The translations under genes and the position numbers were made by a program. A stretch of 64,000 nt of DNA, from positions 1,280,501-1,344,500 of the forward strand of contig NC_015958.1 of NCBI RefSeq assembly GCF_000147695.2. The letters run 5' to 3'. This document shows positions 8,000 through 18,579 of this stretch, piece after piece. The notes under the pieces are model-generated. The model saw only the letters and a list, made by a program, of their open reading frames with translations, was not told the DNA's origin and did not search any database. The DNA comes from Thermoanaerobacter wiegelii Rt8.B1 (lineage in GTDB: Bacteria > Bacillota > Thermoanaerobacteria > Thermoanaerobacterales > Thermoanaerobacteraceae). Numbering within the stretch: position 1 is the stretch's first letter; every line of letters begins with the position of its first letter.

Positions 8000-8495
8000 A
8001 GGAAAAATAGAAGCTATATTGTTCGCAGCAGGGGGACCAGTAAAATTAAAAACCTTATCCGAAGTAGTAGGACTTTCTCAAGAGGAAATAGTAGATGTTG
8101 CAAACAAATTAAAAGAATATTACGACCGAGAAAATCGCGGTTTAGATATTATATTTTTTGAAGATAAAGTTCAAATGTGTACAAATGATAATTATGGAGA
8201 AATAGTTAGACAAGCTTTGGGATTAGAAATAAAACAAGGACTTTCTCAAGCAGCATTAGAGGTTTTGGCTATAATAGCTTATAATCAACCTATTACAAGG
8301 GCAGAAATTGAAAGAATAAGGGGTGTAAAAAGCGATAAAGCTATAAATACTTTGCTGGAGTATAATTTGATCAAAGAAAGCGGAAGGGCTTTATCTCCTG
8401 GTAGGCCAATACTGTATACTACTACAGAAGATTTTTTAAAGTATTTTGGAATTAAATCTTTAAAAGAGTTACCGCAAATTGAAATCACACCTTAA
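7989..8495 (+). CDS. scpB: Segregation and condensation protein B
   Basis: A 168-residue protein with two winged-helix domains that dimerises on ScpA in the SMC complex. Conserved blocks are GKIEAILFAAGGPV, LSQAALEVLAIIAYNQPITRAEIERIRGV and SGRALSPGRPILYTTT. ATG 7989 follows GGAGAGGAGAAAAAA and lies within the end of scpA. In related genomes ytfI, ytfJ and dacB follow; here about 4.5 kb of inserted elements separates scpB from ytfI. Confidence 0.95.
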   Translation: MSNEGKIEAILFAAGGPVKLKTLSEVVGLSQEEIVDVANKLKEYYDRENRGLDIIFFEDKVQMCTNDNYGEIVRQALGLEIKQGLSQAALEVLAIIAYNQPITRAEIERIRGVKSDKAINTLLEYNLIKESGRALSPGRPILYTTTEDFLKYFGIKSLKELPQIEITP

Positions 8496-8638
8496 GTATT
8501 TCGGTAATATGTCAAGAGGGTGATAAAAAAAATTCAAAAAAAATTTAATAAAATAACCTAAAAAAGGGCATAGCAAAGCTAACCATCACGCAATAAGCTG
8601 ATGGAAATTAATGTAAAATATGGTTATGGGATAATATG

Positions 8639-9898
8639 TTAACTTATACAATCATCTCCTTTCATTATTGGGGATTTATAAAGTTTTTCTTCGCGCAGCA
8701 GAGCGAAGACTAACCTTACAGTTTTACGTGCAGTCAATACAAGAGCACGTTTATGCTTGTGAGTTTTGCTTTCTTTAAATTTGCGAGCATAGTATTGTGA
8801 GAACTCAGGTAAATACTTCCTGAGTTGGTCAGCTGCTTGAATAAAATAATATCTGAGATACTCATTACCAGTACGCTTGAGATATGTGTCCTCCGCTTTA
8901 AAATCAGCAGACTGGTATTCTGACCAATAAAGGCCGGAAAACTTTGCAAGGGCATTATCATTATCAAACCTTGAAATTCCGCCTATCTCAGATATTAAGC
9001 CGGCTGCGATGGTTGGGCCAATACCTTTTACTGATGTAAGACAAAGAAATTCATTGTTAAATCCTTTTACCTCATTAATAATGGCTTTTTCTACAGCTTT
9101 CTTCTGTTTTTCAAGGGACTGTAGATTATCAAAGCAAGACTTGATAACAAAGTTTAAAGAATCATCTACAGTAGCATTAATTCTATAAGACTTGCGAACA
9201 GCCTCTTGAAGCAATTTAGCTGTAGCTTCTGGATCATCAAAGCGATCTTTACTCTTATCAACCAAAAAGCCGGCAAGCTCATCAAGCGGTCGAGCCGCAA
9301 TATCATCAAGGGTGAAAAACTCATTAAACATTTCAGTAGCAGTTGCTCCAAAATTATTACTAAAGACTTTATTTTGGCACAAACCGCTAAACTTAAGGAA
9401 CAAATTGCTGAGTAAATAATTTTTTTCTCTAACAATACTATTAACAATGTGAAAGCGATGGCGAGTAAGCCTCTGGAGAGCAAGATATCTAAAATCTACA
9501 GAACAAGATTTAGGGAGTCTACCGAATCTCAGTTTTTCAGCAATAGCAAAGGCATCCATCCAGTCATTTTTAGGCAAATTGCCGAGAGACTTTTTAAAAG
9601 CATTAATAATATTAGCATTAAAAGTAGTAATAGAAGGTTGATAAGGCTTAAGAGCAAAATGATCAGCCAAATAATACTGGAGGTGCCAGCCATAGACTGA
9701 GGTAGATTCCAAACCAATAAAGACCTTTTGGATATTGTATTTATTACAACACTCCAAGATACGTGATACTATAACATCACAACCATGAGGGTTATTTTCT
9801 ACAGAAAAACGAGAGGAAGCATCATTACCCTCCTGGTCGAGAATATGAACCTTGACATCATTCAGGCTTACATCCATACCAACAAAAAGCTTATTCAA
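8639..9898 (-). CDS. IS110-family transposase
   Basis: A 419-residue RNA-guided recombinase of the IS110 type. The RuvC-like DEDD residues are seen in VGMDVSLND, FIGLESTS and NDWMDAFAIAEKL. The C-terminal Tnp_20 domain contains SVKGIGPTIAAGLISEIG, then FSGLYWSEYQSADF with the likely catalytic serine. The TTG start at 9898 is preceded by AAAGGAGGTG at 8-nt spacing; an upstream TTG at 9919 would put the ribosome site inside the gene. The frame is intact, so the element could be active. Its 5' noncoding side is the usual bridge RNA position for IS110. Confidence 0.93.
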   Translation of the reverse strand: MNKLFVGMDVSLNDVKVHILDQEGNDASSRFSVENNPHGCDVIVSRILECCNKYNIQKVFIGLESTSVYGWHLQYYLADHFALKPYQPSITTFNANIINAFKKSLGNLPKNDWMDAFAIAEKLRFGRLPKSCSVDFRYLALQRLTRHRFHIVNSIVREKNYLLSNLFLKFSGLCQNKVFSNNFGATATEMFNEFFTLDDIAARPLDELAGFLVDKSKDRFDDPEATAKLLQEAVRKSYRINATVDDSLNFVIKSCFDNLQSLEKQKKAVEKAIINEVKGFNNEFLCLTSVKGIGPTIAAGLISEIGGISRFDNDNALAKFSGLYWSEYQSADFKAEDTYLKRTGNEYLRYYFIQAADQLRKYLPEFSQYYARKFKESKTHKHKRALVLTARKTVRLVFALLREEKLYKSPIMKGDDCIS

Positions 9899-9944
9899 GA
9901 TTGTTACACCTCCTTTCAAAAGTGATAAAGTAAGTAAAAGTTAA

Positions 9945-10174
9945 TTTGAGATAACCCTAGCAACCAGATTATGTAGCAACCTCGCAATTAGCTCTTAATA
10001 TATAAGCCTGAATCCTCTGCTGCCAGGGGCTTATATATGACAAAGCAGATTTCGCGTAAGAAAAGGCAAATCTGGTGTAGGGACCACACTTAAAAGAGCG
10101 GTCAAGCCGCATGGAGGACGAAAGCCTGTCCCACATTAACTTTACAGTATAATAATGCTACAAGTTATCTCAAA
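9945..10174 (-). ncRNA. Candidate IS110 bridge RNA (copy A)
   Basis: An 11-bp closing stem pairs TTTGAGATAAC (9945-9955) with GTTATCTCAAA (10164-10174). Inside are a 10-bp hairpin TATATAAGCC/GGCTTATATA (9999-10008, 10028-10037; 19-nt loop), a 7-bp hairpin CAGATTT/AAATCTG (10046-10052, 10068-10074; 15-nt loop), and shorter GCGG/CCGC and GGAC/GTCC pairs. Two large loops in a noncoding RNA directly upstream of an IS110 transposase fit a bridge RNA with target- and donor-binding loops. The strand is inferred from the transposase. No guide sequences were matched to target DNA. Confidence 0.55.
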
Positions 10175-10186
10175 AGTAAATAATAA

Positions 10187-10253
10187 GGCCGAAAAAAGAT
10201 GAGACGGCCGCGCCATGAATCCTGCATATTGCGCAATATTACGGATTCATGGC
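10187..10253. repeat. Two hairpins at the outer edge of IS110 copy A
   Basis: GGCCG/CGGCC (10187-10191, 10205-10209) is followed by an 11-bp perfect inverted repeat GCCATGAATCC/GGATTCATGGC (10212-10222, 10243-10253). Its centre is itself palindromic (ATATTGCGCAATAT at 10226-10239). This may be the IS end, a hairpin target or a terminator without a T-run. Confidence 0.6.
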
Positions 10254-10406
10254 AATAGATAAGATTTTAGACAAGATGAGAATATTAAAGATTTCCAGTT
10301 ATAAATTTGCTTTATTAAATTTTAAGAAGTGAGACAAATTTATTGCCTTTAAAATTAATTATACGAGGGAGGATTATATATGAAACGAAATATTGCGTCT
10401 CTACTT

Positions 10407-12670
<2,264 letters not shown>

Positions 12671-12745
12671 GGTTATATATGATTTGTCCCAAATCCTATA
12701 TCTACATGATTTTCATTAAGTGTTGCATTTAATATTGCAATTTAT

Positions 12746-12782
12746 AGTACAATTTTACATAGAAGTTTTCTACAATTGTACT
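12746..12782. repeat. Hairpin directly beyond the right end of IS30 copy A
   Basis: AGTACAATT (12746-12754) pairs with AATTGTACT (12774-12782), with an inner TAGAA-GTT-TTCTA stem. The rest of 12783-12950 is AT-rich with no gene; a TATAAT at 12893 may serve ytfI. Confidence 0.55.
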
Positions 12783-12956
12783 TGCTATTTTTTCAAAAAG
12801 AGGTTATCATATATCAAGATACTATATTTCCTTTATATGGATAAAAATACAATATAGGCAGTTTTTAATAACTATCAATTTTTTTACCAAAACTATAATA
12901 AAGACCTAAATCTTGCTTAGAAAAGGCTTATAAACAGCGTGATATGAGGTGAAATG

Positions 12957-13565
12957 ATGAAATATTTGTCTGTTGTTTTTATAATCCTTATTTTTTTGAT
13001 TTTACTGTATTTTTTGCCTCTTAAAATTAAAATAAAAGCGAATAAAGAGGAGAAAAATATTTCCCTGGAAATAGCAGCTAATATATTTTTTGTAAATTTT
13101 TTGACCTTTAAATTACAGAAAGAGCCTGAAAAAGAGGAATTGTATTTTAAAATTTTTGGCATCCAGATACTTAAAAGTGTAGGAACAAAAAAATTAGAGA
13201 GAACTAAAAAAGAGAGAAAATTTTCGACTTTAGATATAGGATATAAAGATTTTTTTAAGATTATAGAATTTTTAAAAGATGTGCTAAAAGATACTATTGT
13301 TTATAGATTTTATTTAAATTTAAAAATTGGCTTAGAAGATGCAGCTTGGACTGCTATCTTGAACGGCTCTTTATGGGGAACAATATATACAGCTCTTATG
13401 CCGATATATAATAATGCTACTTTTACTAATGCGCCGGAGGTTTATATCACACCTTACTATGGTCAGAATAAGTTAGAAGGAAATTTAATTTGCATATTTA
13501 AAATAACCTGTGGTAATATTATTATTAATGGAATAAAGTTTTTGGGTAGTTTAAATGGGAGGTGA
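12957..13565 (+). CDS. ytfI: DUF2953 family protein (YtfI-like)
   Basis: A 202-residue protein with one N-terminal membrane helix (YLSVVFIILIFLILLYFLPL) and the DUF2953 body (YRFYLNLKIGLEDAAWTAILNGSLWGTIYTAL, PEVYITPYYGQNKLEGNLICIFKI). Function unknown. It is conserved before ytfJ in spore formers, which suggests a link to sporulation. ATG 12957 is preferred over ATG 12954 because the ribosome site GAGGTGA ends at 12952. It lies 6 bp before ytfJ. The upstream neighbour should be scpB, now separated by insertions. Confidence 0.85.
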   Translation: MKYLSVVFIILIFLILLYFLPLKIKIKANKEEKNISLEIAANIFFVNFLTFKLQKEPEKEELYFKIFGIQILKSVGTKKLERTKKERKFSTLDIGYKDFFKIIEFLKDVLKDTIVYRFYLNLKIGLEDAAWTAILNGSLWGTIYTALMPIYNNATFTNAPEVYITPYYGQNKLEGNLICIFKITCGNIIINGIKFLGSLNGR

Positions 13566-13571
13566 AAATAA

Positions 13572-14018
13572 ATGAGTGACCACCCAATCGATGCTTTGAT
13601 GAAAACGACCATGGAAAGCTTAAAAGACATGATAGATGTCAATACAATAGTAGGAGATGCTGTAGAAACTCCTGATGGAACGATAATAATTCCTATCTCT
13701 CGTGTGACCTTTGGCTTTGCTGCTGGAGGCGGTGAAATTAACTTGCCAAAAAATGATAAAAAAGGTGCAGAACAAGATTCATCTCAAAACATGCCCTTTG
13801 CCGGTGGCAGTGGCGCAGGGGTTTCTGTACAACCCGTTGCCTTTATGGTGGTTGGCCAAGGGCAAATCAGACTCTTGCCAGTTACTCAAAGTGCTATGCT
13901 GGAGAGAATAATAGATTTGACGCCTAAATTGATAGAAGAAATACAAAACTTGTTCAATAAAGGTAAGCCGACAAAAAAGGTACAAAATCCAACAATAAAT
14001 AACAATGCTGATATTTAA
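13572..14018 (+). CDS. ytfJ: GerW family sporulation protein YtfJ
   Basis: A 148-residue protein of the GerW/YtfJ family, needed for normal spore germination in Bacillus. Characteristic segments are HPIDALMKTTMESLKDMIDVNTIVGDAVETPDGT, IIPISRVTFGFAAGGGE, and a Gly-rich block followed by VQPVAFMVV. ATG 13572 follows GGGAGGTGAAAATAA. A strong terminator follows directly. In related genomes dacB comes next; here an IS110 copy intervenes. Confidence 0.93.
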   Translation: MSDHPIDALMKTTMESLKDMIDVNTIVGDAVETPDGTIIIPISRVTFGFAAGGGEINLPKNDKKGAEQDSSQNMPFAGGSGAGVSVQPVAFMVVGQGQIRLLPVTQSAMLERIIDLTPKLIEEIQNLFNKGKPTKKVQNPTINNNADI

Positions 14019-14043
14019 AAAGTGGGGAATCCCACTTTTTTGT
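14017..14043 (+). terminator. Terminator after ytfJ
   Basis: AAAAAGTGGG / CCCACTTTTT with a GAAT loop and a continuing T-run. The stop codon of ytfJ touches the left arm. Confidence 0.9.
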
Positions 14044-14151
14044 ATATAAAGGAGGCATAGTGTGAAAGTGAAATAGTGAAATTTGGGCATGACAAAAAAG
14101 GGCACCAAATAAAGCTGCCCAAAATCCAGATAATGGTAATATATAATAATG

Positions 14152-15410
14152 TTAAGTAATAGTTGGAGGGATAATAGTACAACCTTCTTTTTCTAAAAGT
14201 TTAATAGCTTTCTTAATATATTGTTGCTTATGCTTTTGATAAAGTTTTTCTGGCATATTAATGTAATCGGCGTCAGAAGGATTAAAAGGTTCCCTTTTCA
14301 AAAGCATATGATAGAGACAAGTAAGGATCATACGAGCAATAGCAACAATTGCCCGTTTATGACCGCGACGCTTTTTAATACGTTCATATTTAAGCCTAAA
14401 ATAAGGATTCTTTTTATCCCTAATTGCTGCATTGGCACACTGTATTAAGAGAGGTTTTAAATAAACACCTGCTCTTGAGACATGGACAGATTTTTTCTTA
14501 CCTGCACTTTCGTTGTTTTGGGGAGAAAGACCAGCCCAAGAGCAAAGGTGCTTGTCAGATTTAAAAACTGTCATATCCGTGCCGATTTCAGCGATGATAT
14601 AAGTTGCCGATTTTTCGGTTATGCCAGGGAGAGTAACAGCGATATCAATCAAGTCTTGATAAGGTTTGGCTAATTGAGAAATGGCTTTATCTAAATCAGA
14701 AACACATTGATTAATAAAATCATAGTGTTTTCTGCAAACCTTCATCTTGACTGATTGATCATCCCTCAATTCGTATCCAATAATCGACTGAATGATTTCG
14801 TCAGCCTTTTTATAAAGAGTTTTGTGTAGAAGTGACTTGCAGTATTCAGGGTCAAAAGTATCGCAAGTTAAGATATATCAATGATAGAAGAAGCAGATTT
14901 ACCGAAAGAATCAGTGACGACGGAGGCTAAAGCGATGTTGGATACGGTGAGGGCATTTTGAAGCCTGTTTTTTTCACTAGAGCGATGACCAATAAGTTTA
15001 AAACGATAGCGAACAAGTTCACGTAACATGCGGATATCCTCAGGGGGAATAAAACTAGAGGGGACGATATTGAATTTAAATAGATTGGCAATCCAAGTAG
15101 CATCTTTATCATCGGTTTTTTGCCCTTTAATGGCACGGAGATACTTAGGATTAGCAATAACAACATGGCAGGATTTTTCAAGGACATTAAAGATTGGGAT
15201 CCAATACTTACCGGTGGATTCCATGCAGACTTCGAAACAATTGTAACTGAGAAGCCAATCCCTTAACTTAATAAGGTCAGAGTTAAAGGTAGAAAAGCGT
15301 CTTTTAACATAAGTAGTAACATTGTTAGAATCAGTAATAGCAATAGCAGCAACTAGGAATTTTTTGTGGACATCTATGCCACAGCAGATAGGGTGAACAA
15401 TTTTTAACAT
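14152..15410 (-). pseudogene. IS110-family transposase with a 2-bp insertion frameshift
   Basis: It begins at ATG 15410 with a GGAGGGTTGTTT ribosome site: MLKIVHPICCGIDVHKKFLVAA, then CMESTGKYWIP and DDKDATWIANL (the DEDD domain). The first frame stops at 14868 after SIIDIS. Reading past it in another frame restores ILTCDTFDPEYC and continues in the frame that ends at 14152 (TLPGITEKSATYIIAEIG, then AGLSPQNNESAGKKKS with the catalytic-serine region). The break is at GATATATC (14872-14879); GATATC would be in frame, so one AT unit appears to be inserted. The protein is probably inactive unless frameshifting occurs. Confidence 0.9.
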
Positions 15411-15457
15411 AAACAACCCTCCAAAAGGGAAAGAATTAAAATATATAGACATTGACT

Positions 15458-15550
15458 GAATATCCAGCACATAAAACACTAAGGAATTGCTTATACAATG
15501 ATTAGTGTACGTGATCAGAGTCACACTTATTTGTGCTTGAGAGGATATTC
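15458..15550 (-). ncRNA. Candidate IS110 bridge RNA core (copy B)
   Basis: Nested pairs: GAATATCC/GGATATTC (15458-15465, 15543-15550), AGCACA/TGTGCT (15466-15471, 15532-15537), ACACTAA/TTAGTGT (15476-15482, 15502-15508; 19-nt loop) and GTGA/TCAC (15511-15514, 15521-15524). The region lies just upstream of the transposase start, the expected place for an IS110 bridge RNA. The transcribed strand is inferred. Confidence 0.5.
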
Positions 15551-15724
15551 TACACATGTTAAAATGCGGACTTGAGTCCAATGAGTGGGAGAAATAATTC
15601 CACTCCCTCCTCCGTGCTTTGTAGTATATCTATATATTTTAAAGAAATTATATCAAAAATATCGCTCAAAAGCACACTTTCATTACAATTTGTGCTTGAG
15701 CAAAGCGAAAGGATGTGGGTTAAA

Positions 15725-16864
15725 ATGAAAAAATTTATACTTTATCTTTTTATTTTGTTGTATTTTATGTCTTCTGTAAAAGTGTATGCTGAGAGCTATC
15801 CTTCTATCTCTGCTAAAGCAGCAATTGTAATGGACCAAGAGACAGGGAGAGTGTTATATGAAAAAAATTCTCATGAAAAGCTGCCAATGGCAAGCACTAC
15901 AAAAATAATGACTTTGTTGGTTGCTTTAGAAAAAGGTAATTTAAATGATATTGTAACTGTCAGCAAAAGGGCTGCAAGCGTTGGAGGTTCATCTATTTGG
16001 CTTTCGCCAGGAGAAAAAATTGATATGGAAAGCTTACTTTATGGACTTATGTTAAACTCAGGGAACGATGCCGCCACAGCTATTGCGGAACATATAGGTG
16101 GTAGTGTAGAAAGTTTTGTCGAAATTATGAACCAAAAAGCAAAAGAAATAGGGGCATATAACACCCATTTTGTAACACCTTCTGGTTTAGACATTGGCAT
16201 TGATGACCATTATACTACTGCTTATGATTTAGCTTTAATAACAAGGTATGCTTTTAGATATCCTAAATTTACAGAGATTGTATCAACAAAAGAAAAGACA
16301 ATTCCTTGGGAAGGGAAAGAATGGGATAGATATTTGAGAAATAAAAATAAGCTCTTATGGATATACGAAGGAGCAGATGGAGTAAAAACTGGATTTACTA
16401 ATAAAGCAGGTAGGTGTCTTGTATCTTCTGCTACAAGAGAGGGAAGGAGATTTATTGCAGTTGTTTTAAATAGTCCTCCTATGTGGGAAGATTCCATGAA
16501 AATATTAGATTATGCTTTTTCAAAGTACAAACCCTATAAAGTTTTAGAAAAAGGGGAGTTAATTAAGAAGGTAAAAGTAGAAGGTGGGAAAGAAAATACT
16601 GTATCAGTTGTAAGTGAGAAAGCATGTGTTATTCCAGCATTAGAAGAGGAGAAGCAGAATGTGAATTTAGAATTTTATCTTCCCAAAAGTGTCAAAGCTC
16701 CTGTTGAAAAAGGCGAAAAAATAGGTTATGTGACAGTAAAGATAGGAGAAGAAAAAGTTTGTGATGTCAATTGTGTAGCCTTAAAGAAAGTAGAACAAGA
16801 AGAGTTTGGTTACAATTTTCAAAAGATAATAAAAAATTGGTTAAAGGTGCTGAATCCCTCTTGA
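15725..16864 (+). CDS. dacB: D-alanyl-D-alanine carboxypeptidase (DacB-like)
   Basis: A secreted S11-family peptidase of 379 residues, the second in this window. It has a signal peptide (MKKFILYLFILLYF, cleavage near VYA-E) and active-site motifs STTK near residue 57, SGN near 118 and KTG near 223. It follows ytfI-ytfJ as the dacB gene does in Bacillus, so a spore-cortex role is likely. ATG 15725 has only a weak ribosome site (GAAAGGA about 12 nt before). A strong AAAGGAGG at 14049-14056, now cut off by IS110 copy B, may have been the original one. Its stop codon lies in a terminator stem. Confidence 0.9.
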   Translation: MKKFILYLFILLYFMSSVKVYAESYPSISAKAAIVMDQETGRVLYEKNSHEKLPMASTTKIMTLLVALEKGNLNDIVTVSKRAASVGGSSIWLSPGEKIDMESLLYGLMLNSGNDAATAIAEHIGGSVESFVEIMNQKAKEIGAYNTHFVTPSGLDIGIDDHYTTAYDLALITRYAFRYPKFTEIVSTKEKTIPWEGKEWDRYLRNKNKLLWIYEGADGVKTGFTNKAGRCLVSSATREGRRFIAVVLNSPPMWEDSMKILDYAFSKYKPYKVLEKGELIKKVKVEGGKENTVSVVSEKACVIPALEEEKQNVNLEFYLPKSVKAPVEKGEKIGYVTVKIGEEKVCDVNCVALKKVEQEEFGYNFQKIIKNWLKVLNPS

Positions 16865-16886
16865 ATATGACTCAAGAGGGTTATTT
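16856..16886 (+). terminator. Terminator after dacB
   Basis: CCCTCTTGA / TCAAGAGGG with a 7-nt loop, then TTATTT. A group II intron starts 2 bp later. Confidence 0.88.
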
Positions 16887-16888
16887 GT

Positions 16889-17546
16889 GTGCGCCCGGCA
16901 TGGGCGATAGCTAGGCGGTGAAAGTCCGCTGTGGGCTTGGTAGTGGGAACCACTAGCCGAGAGCAAGGGTGTCCATCATGAGGTGGAATCTGAAGGAAGC
17001 TTAAGGCAAAATCTCGGTCTGATGAACAAGAACCAGATAAGAGGCTGAATTGGGATGGACGAGTTTGCACATCAAAACAAAGTCCAACACTACCCGAATC
17101 CCATACAGTAAATCTGGCAGATATATGAGATGAAAGCTATCGTTCTTACCCGGGGAGGTCTCAAGGATAAGTCATGGAAGTAAAATATGAAGTGACAACC
17201 CATACAGTGATGTATGGCTGAACCTTGAGAAGTCAGCAGAGGTCATAGTACTTATCTAGACATGAATAGATAAGGAAGGACTGAACATTAGGAGGTTTCG
17301 GAAATCCTATGAACTCGAGAGATATGCGAAGACTGCAGACAACTCAACAAAGAGGCTATCCGTTGGATAGAGAAAGGGAATTTCAAAAGACAACGGAAGT
17401 GCATAGTATATCATCGGCGTCAAGGGATGGAAGAAACGATGTACTAAGAATTGTACATAATTCCTAATGAACCGCCGTATACCGAACGGTACGTACGGTG
17501 GTGTGAGAGGACGCTGAATAAAATAATGATTCAGCTCCTACTCGAT
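16889..17546 (+). mobile_element. ORF-less group II intron
   Basis: The 5' end GTGCGCCCGGCATGGGCG and the following GGCGGTGAAAGTCCGC are typical of bacterial group II introns. Domain V is clear: ACCGCCGTA (17471-17479) pairs with TACGGTGGT (17494-17502), with an inner TACC-GAAC-GGTA hairpin and a 2-nt CG bulge. Domain VI is GCTGAAT/ATTCAGC (17513-17535), and the end is CCTACTCGAT at 17546. It is 658 nt long with no intron-encoded reverse transcriptase, so mobility would need one in trans. The 5' boundary may shift by 2 nt. It sits right behind the dacB terminator, in the same orientation. Confidence 0.9.
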
Positions 17547-17607
17547 TTTGTAATAGTTTTTAAGTTTGAAGAATATTTTATTAGTGTGAAATTGGAGGTG
17601 AGATAAA

Positions 17608-18579
17608 TTGGCAAATAGATTAGAATGCATTGACGCTGGTACTGATTATTGTCCTTGCTATTTGGCTGAATTAAATGAGTGCATAGTATGTTCACAACTT
17701 CAGGGGAAAAATTTTTGCGATTGTAATTGGCGAGGAGTTTGTATCTTTCAGGAATTTGTTTGGGCAGGATACAAGGCTAAAGCTACCCGCAGCACAATTT
17801 TTTCTAAAGTGTTAAAAAGGGAAGAAATTAACGAAGAAGTTATAATTTTGACTCTTAAAGTACCAAATAAGATGGCACGAGATTTGAATGAACCAGGTTC
17901 TTTTGTTTTTTTAAGGGGAATTTCAAGCCCACCTTTTTTTGATACTCCTATGTCAGTAATGTATGCAGACGAGCTTGAAGGAATAATCAAGATAGCTATA
18001 CAAGTAAGTGGTCCAAAAACAAAATTGATTCAAAAAGCTGAGGAAGGAGAAGAGGTTTATTTAAGAGGGCCTTATTGGAATGGGCTTTTAGGTCATAGGT
18101 ATATTAAAGGAATTCACAATTCTAAGGCTTTAGTTGTTTTGAGAGGAATTGCACAAGCTCCGGGGGTAATTGTTATTTCAAAACTAATAAACAACAAAAA
18201 CAAAGTTATTGCTATCGTAGACAAAGGAAAAGTAGGAGTAAATTTTATAAATGACTATTTGAAAGAGTTTAATATAATGATAATTGAAACAGACCTTTTA
18301 AGCGAAGAAGGAGAAAGAATTTTAAAGGAGTTAATTAAAGATAAAGAAATAACGGTTGTATATAGTGGAGGCTCTGATGAACAGCATGTGAATATTTTAA
18401 ATTATTTGGACTTATATAATCAAGAAGCCTATTTAGCGGTTTCAAACAATAATACTATATGCTGTGGTGAAGGGATATGTGGTAGTTGTGAAGTTCAGAT
18501 AGGATACCAAAAAGTAAGAACCTGTAAGGTTCAAGTGGATATTAGAAAAGCTTTGGAAAGGAAGATGTTACATGGTTAA
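17608..18579 (+). CDS. FAD/NAD-binding ferredoxin-reductase-like protein with Cys-rich N-terminus and 2Fe-2S C-terminus
   Basis: A 323-residue protein. Residues 8-48 hold many cysteines (CIDAGTDYCPCYLAELNEC, CSQLQGKNFCDCNWRGVC), suggesting one or more metal or Fe-S sites. A PyrK/ferredoxin-reductase-like FAD and NAD domain follows (VFLRGISSPPFFDTPMSVM, AQAPGVIVI), and a C-terminal CCGEGICGSC with a later RTC resembles the PyrK 2Fe-2S site. It is not beside pyrD, so it is probably not PyrK itself. It overlaps the next flavoprotein gene by 8 bp, which points to a two-subunit redox enzyme. TTG start at 17608 with GGAGGTGA. Physiological reaction unknown. Confidence 0.8.
   Translation: MANRLECIDAGTDYCPCYLAELNECIVCSQLQGKNFCDCNWRGVCIFQEFVWAGYKAKATRSTIFSKVLKREEINEEVIILTLKVPNKMARDLNEPGSFVFLRGISSPPFFDTPMSVMYADELEGIIKIAIQVSGPKTKLIQKAEEGEEVYLRGPYWNGLLGHRYIKGIHNSKALVVLRGIAQAPGVIVISKLINNKNKVIAIVDKGKVGVNFINDYLKEFNIMIIETDLLSEEGERILKELIKDKEITVVYSGGSDEQHVNILNYLDLYNQEAYLAVSNNNTICCGEGICGSCEVQIGYQKVRTCKVQVDIRKALERKMLHG

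Larger units (their letters stand above)
8530..10255 (-). mobile_element. IS110-family element (copy A), ends approximate
   Basis: It contains one DEDD transposase gene on the minus strand and a long structured noncoding region (9945-10253) upstream of it. IS110 elements lack clear terminal repeats and target duplications, so the ends cannot be placed by eye. It lies between the scpB stop (8495) and an orphan gene start (10380). The 8496-8638 stretch holds no gene. It has a small inverted pair (AGCTAACCATC and GATGG) and may contain the element's right end. Confidence 0.7.
14080..15620 (-). mobile_element. IS110-family element (copy B), transposase frameshifted, ends approximate
   Basis: It contains a broken IS110 transposase on the minus strand and a structured noncoding region on its 5' side (15458-15550). 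A TTTGGGCA/TGCCCAAA inverted pair at 14082-14089 and 14116-14123 may lie near the right end. The left end falls somewhere between 15550 and 15725. It is only distantly related to copy A. Confidence 0.75.

Noticed and set aside
15572-15724. N-terminal extension of dacB to 15572
   Set aside because: It reads through the IS110 noncoding region and would place about 50 unrelated residues before a clear signal peptide.
16819-17070. Open frames inside the group II intron
   Set aside because: They are short, antisense or on conserved ribozyme sequence and show no maturase motifs.
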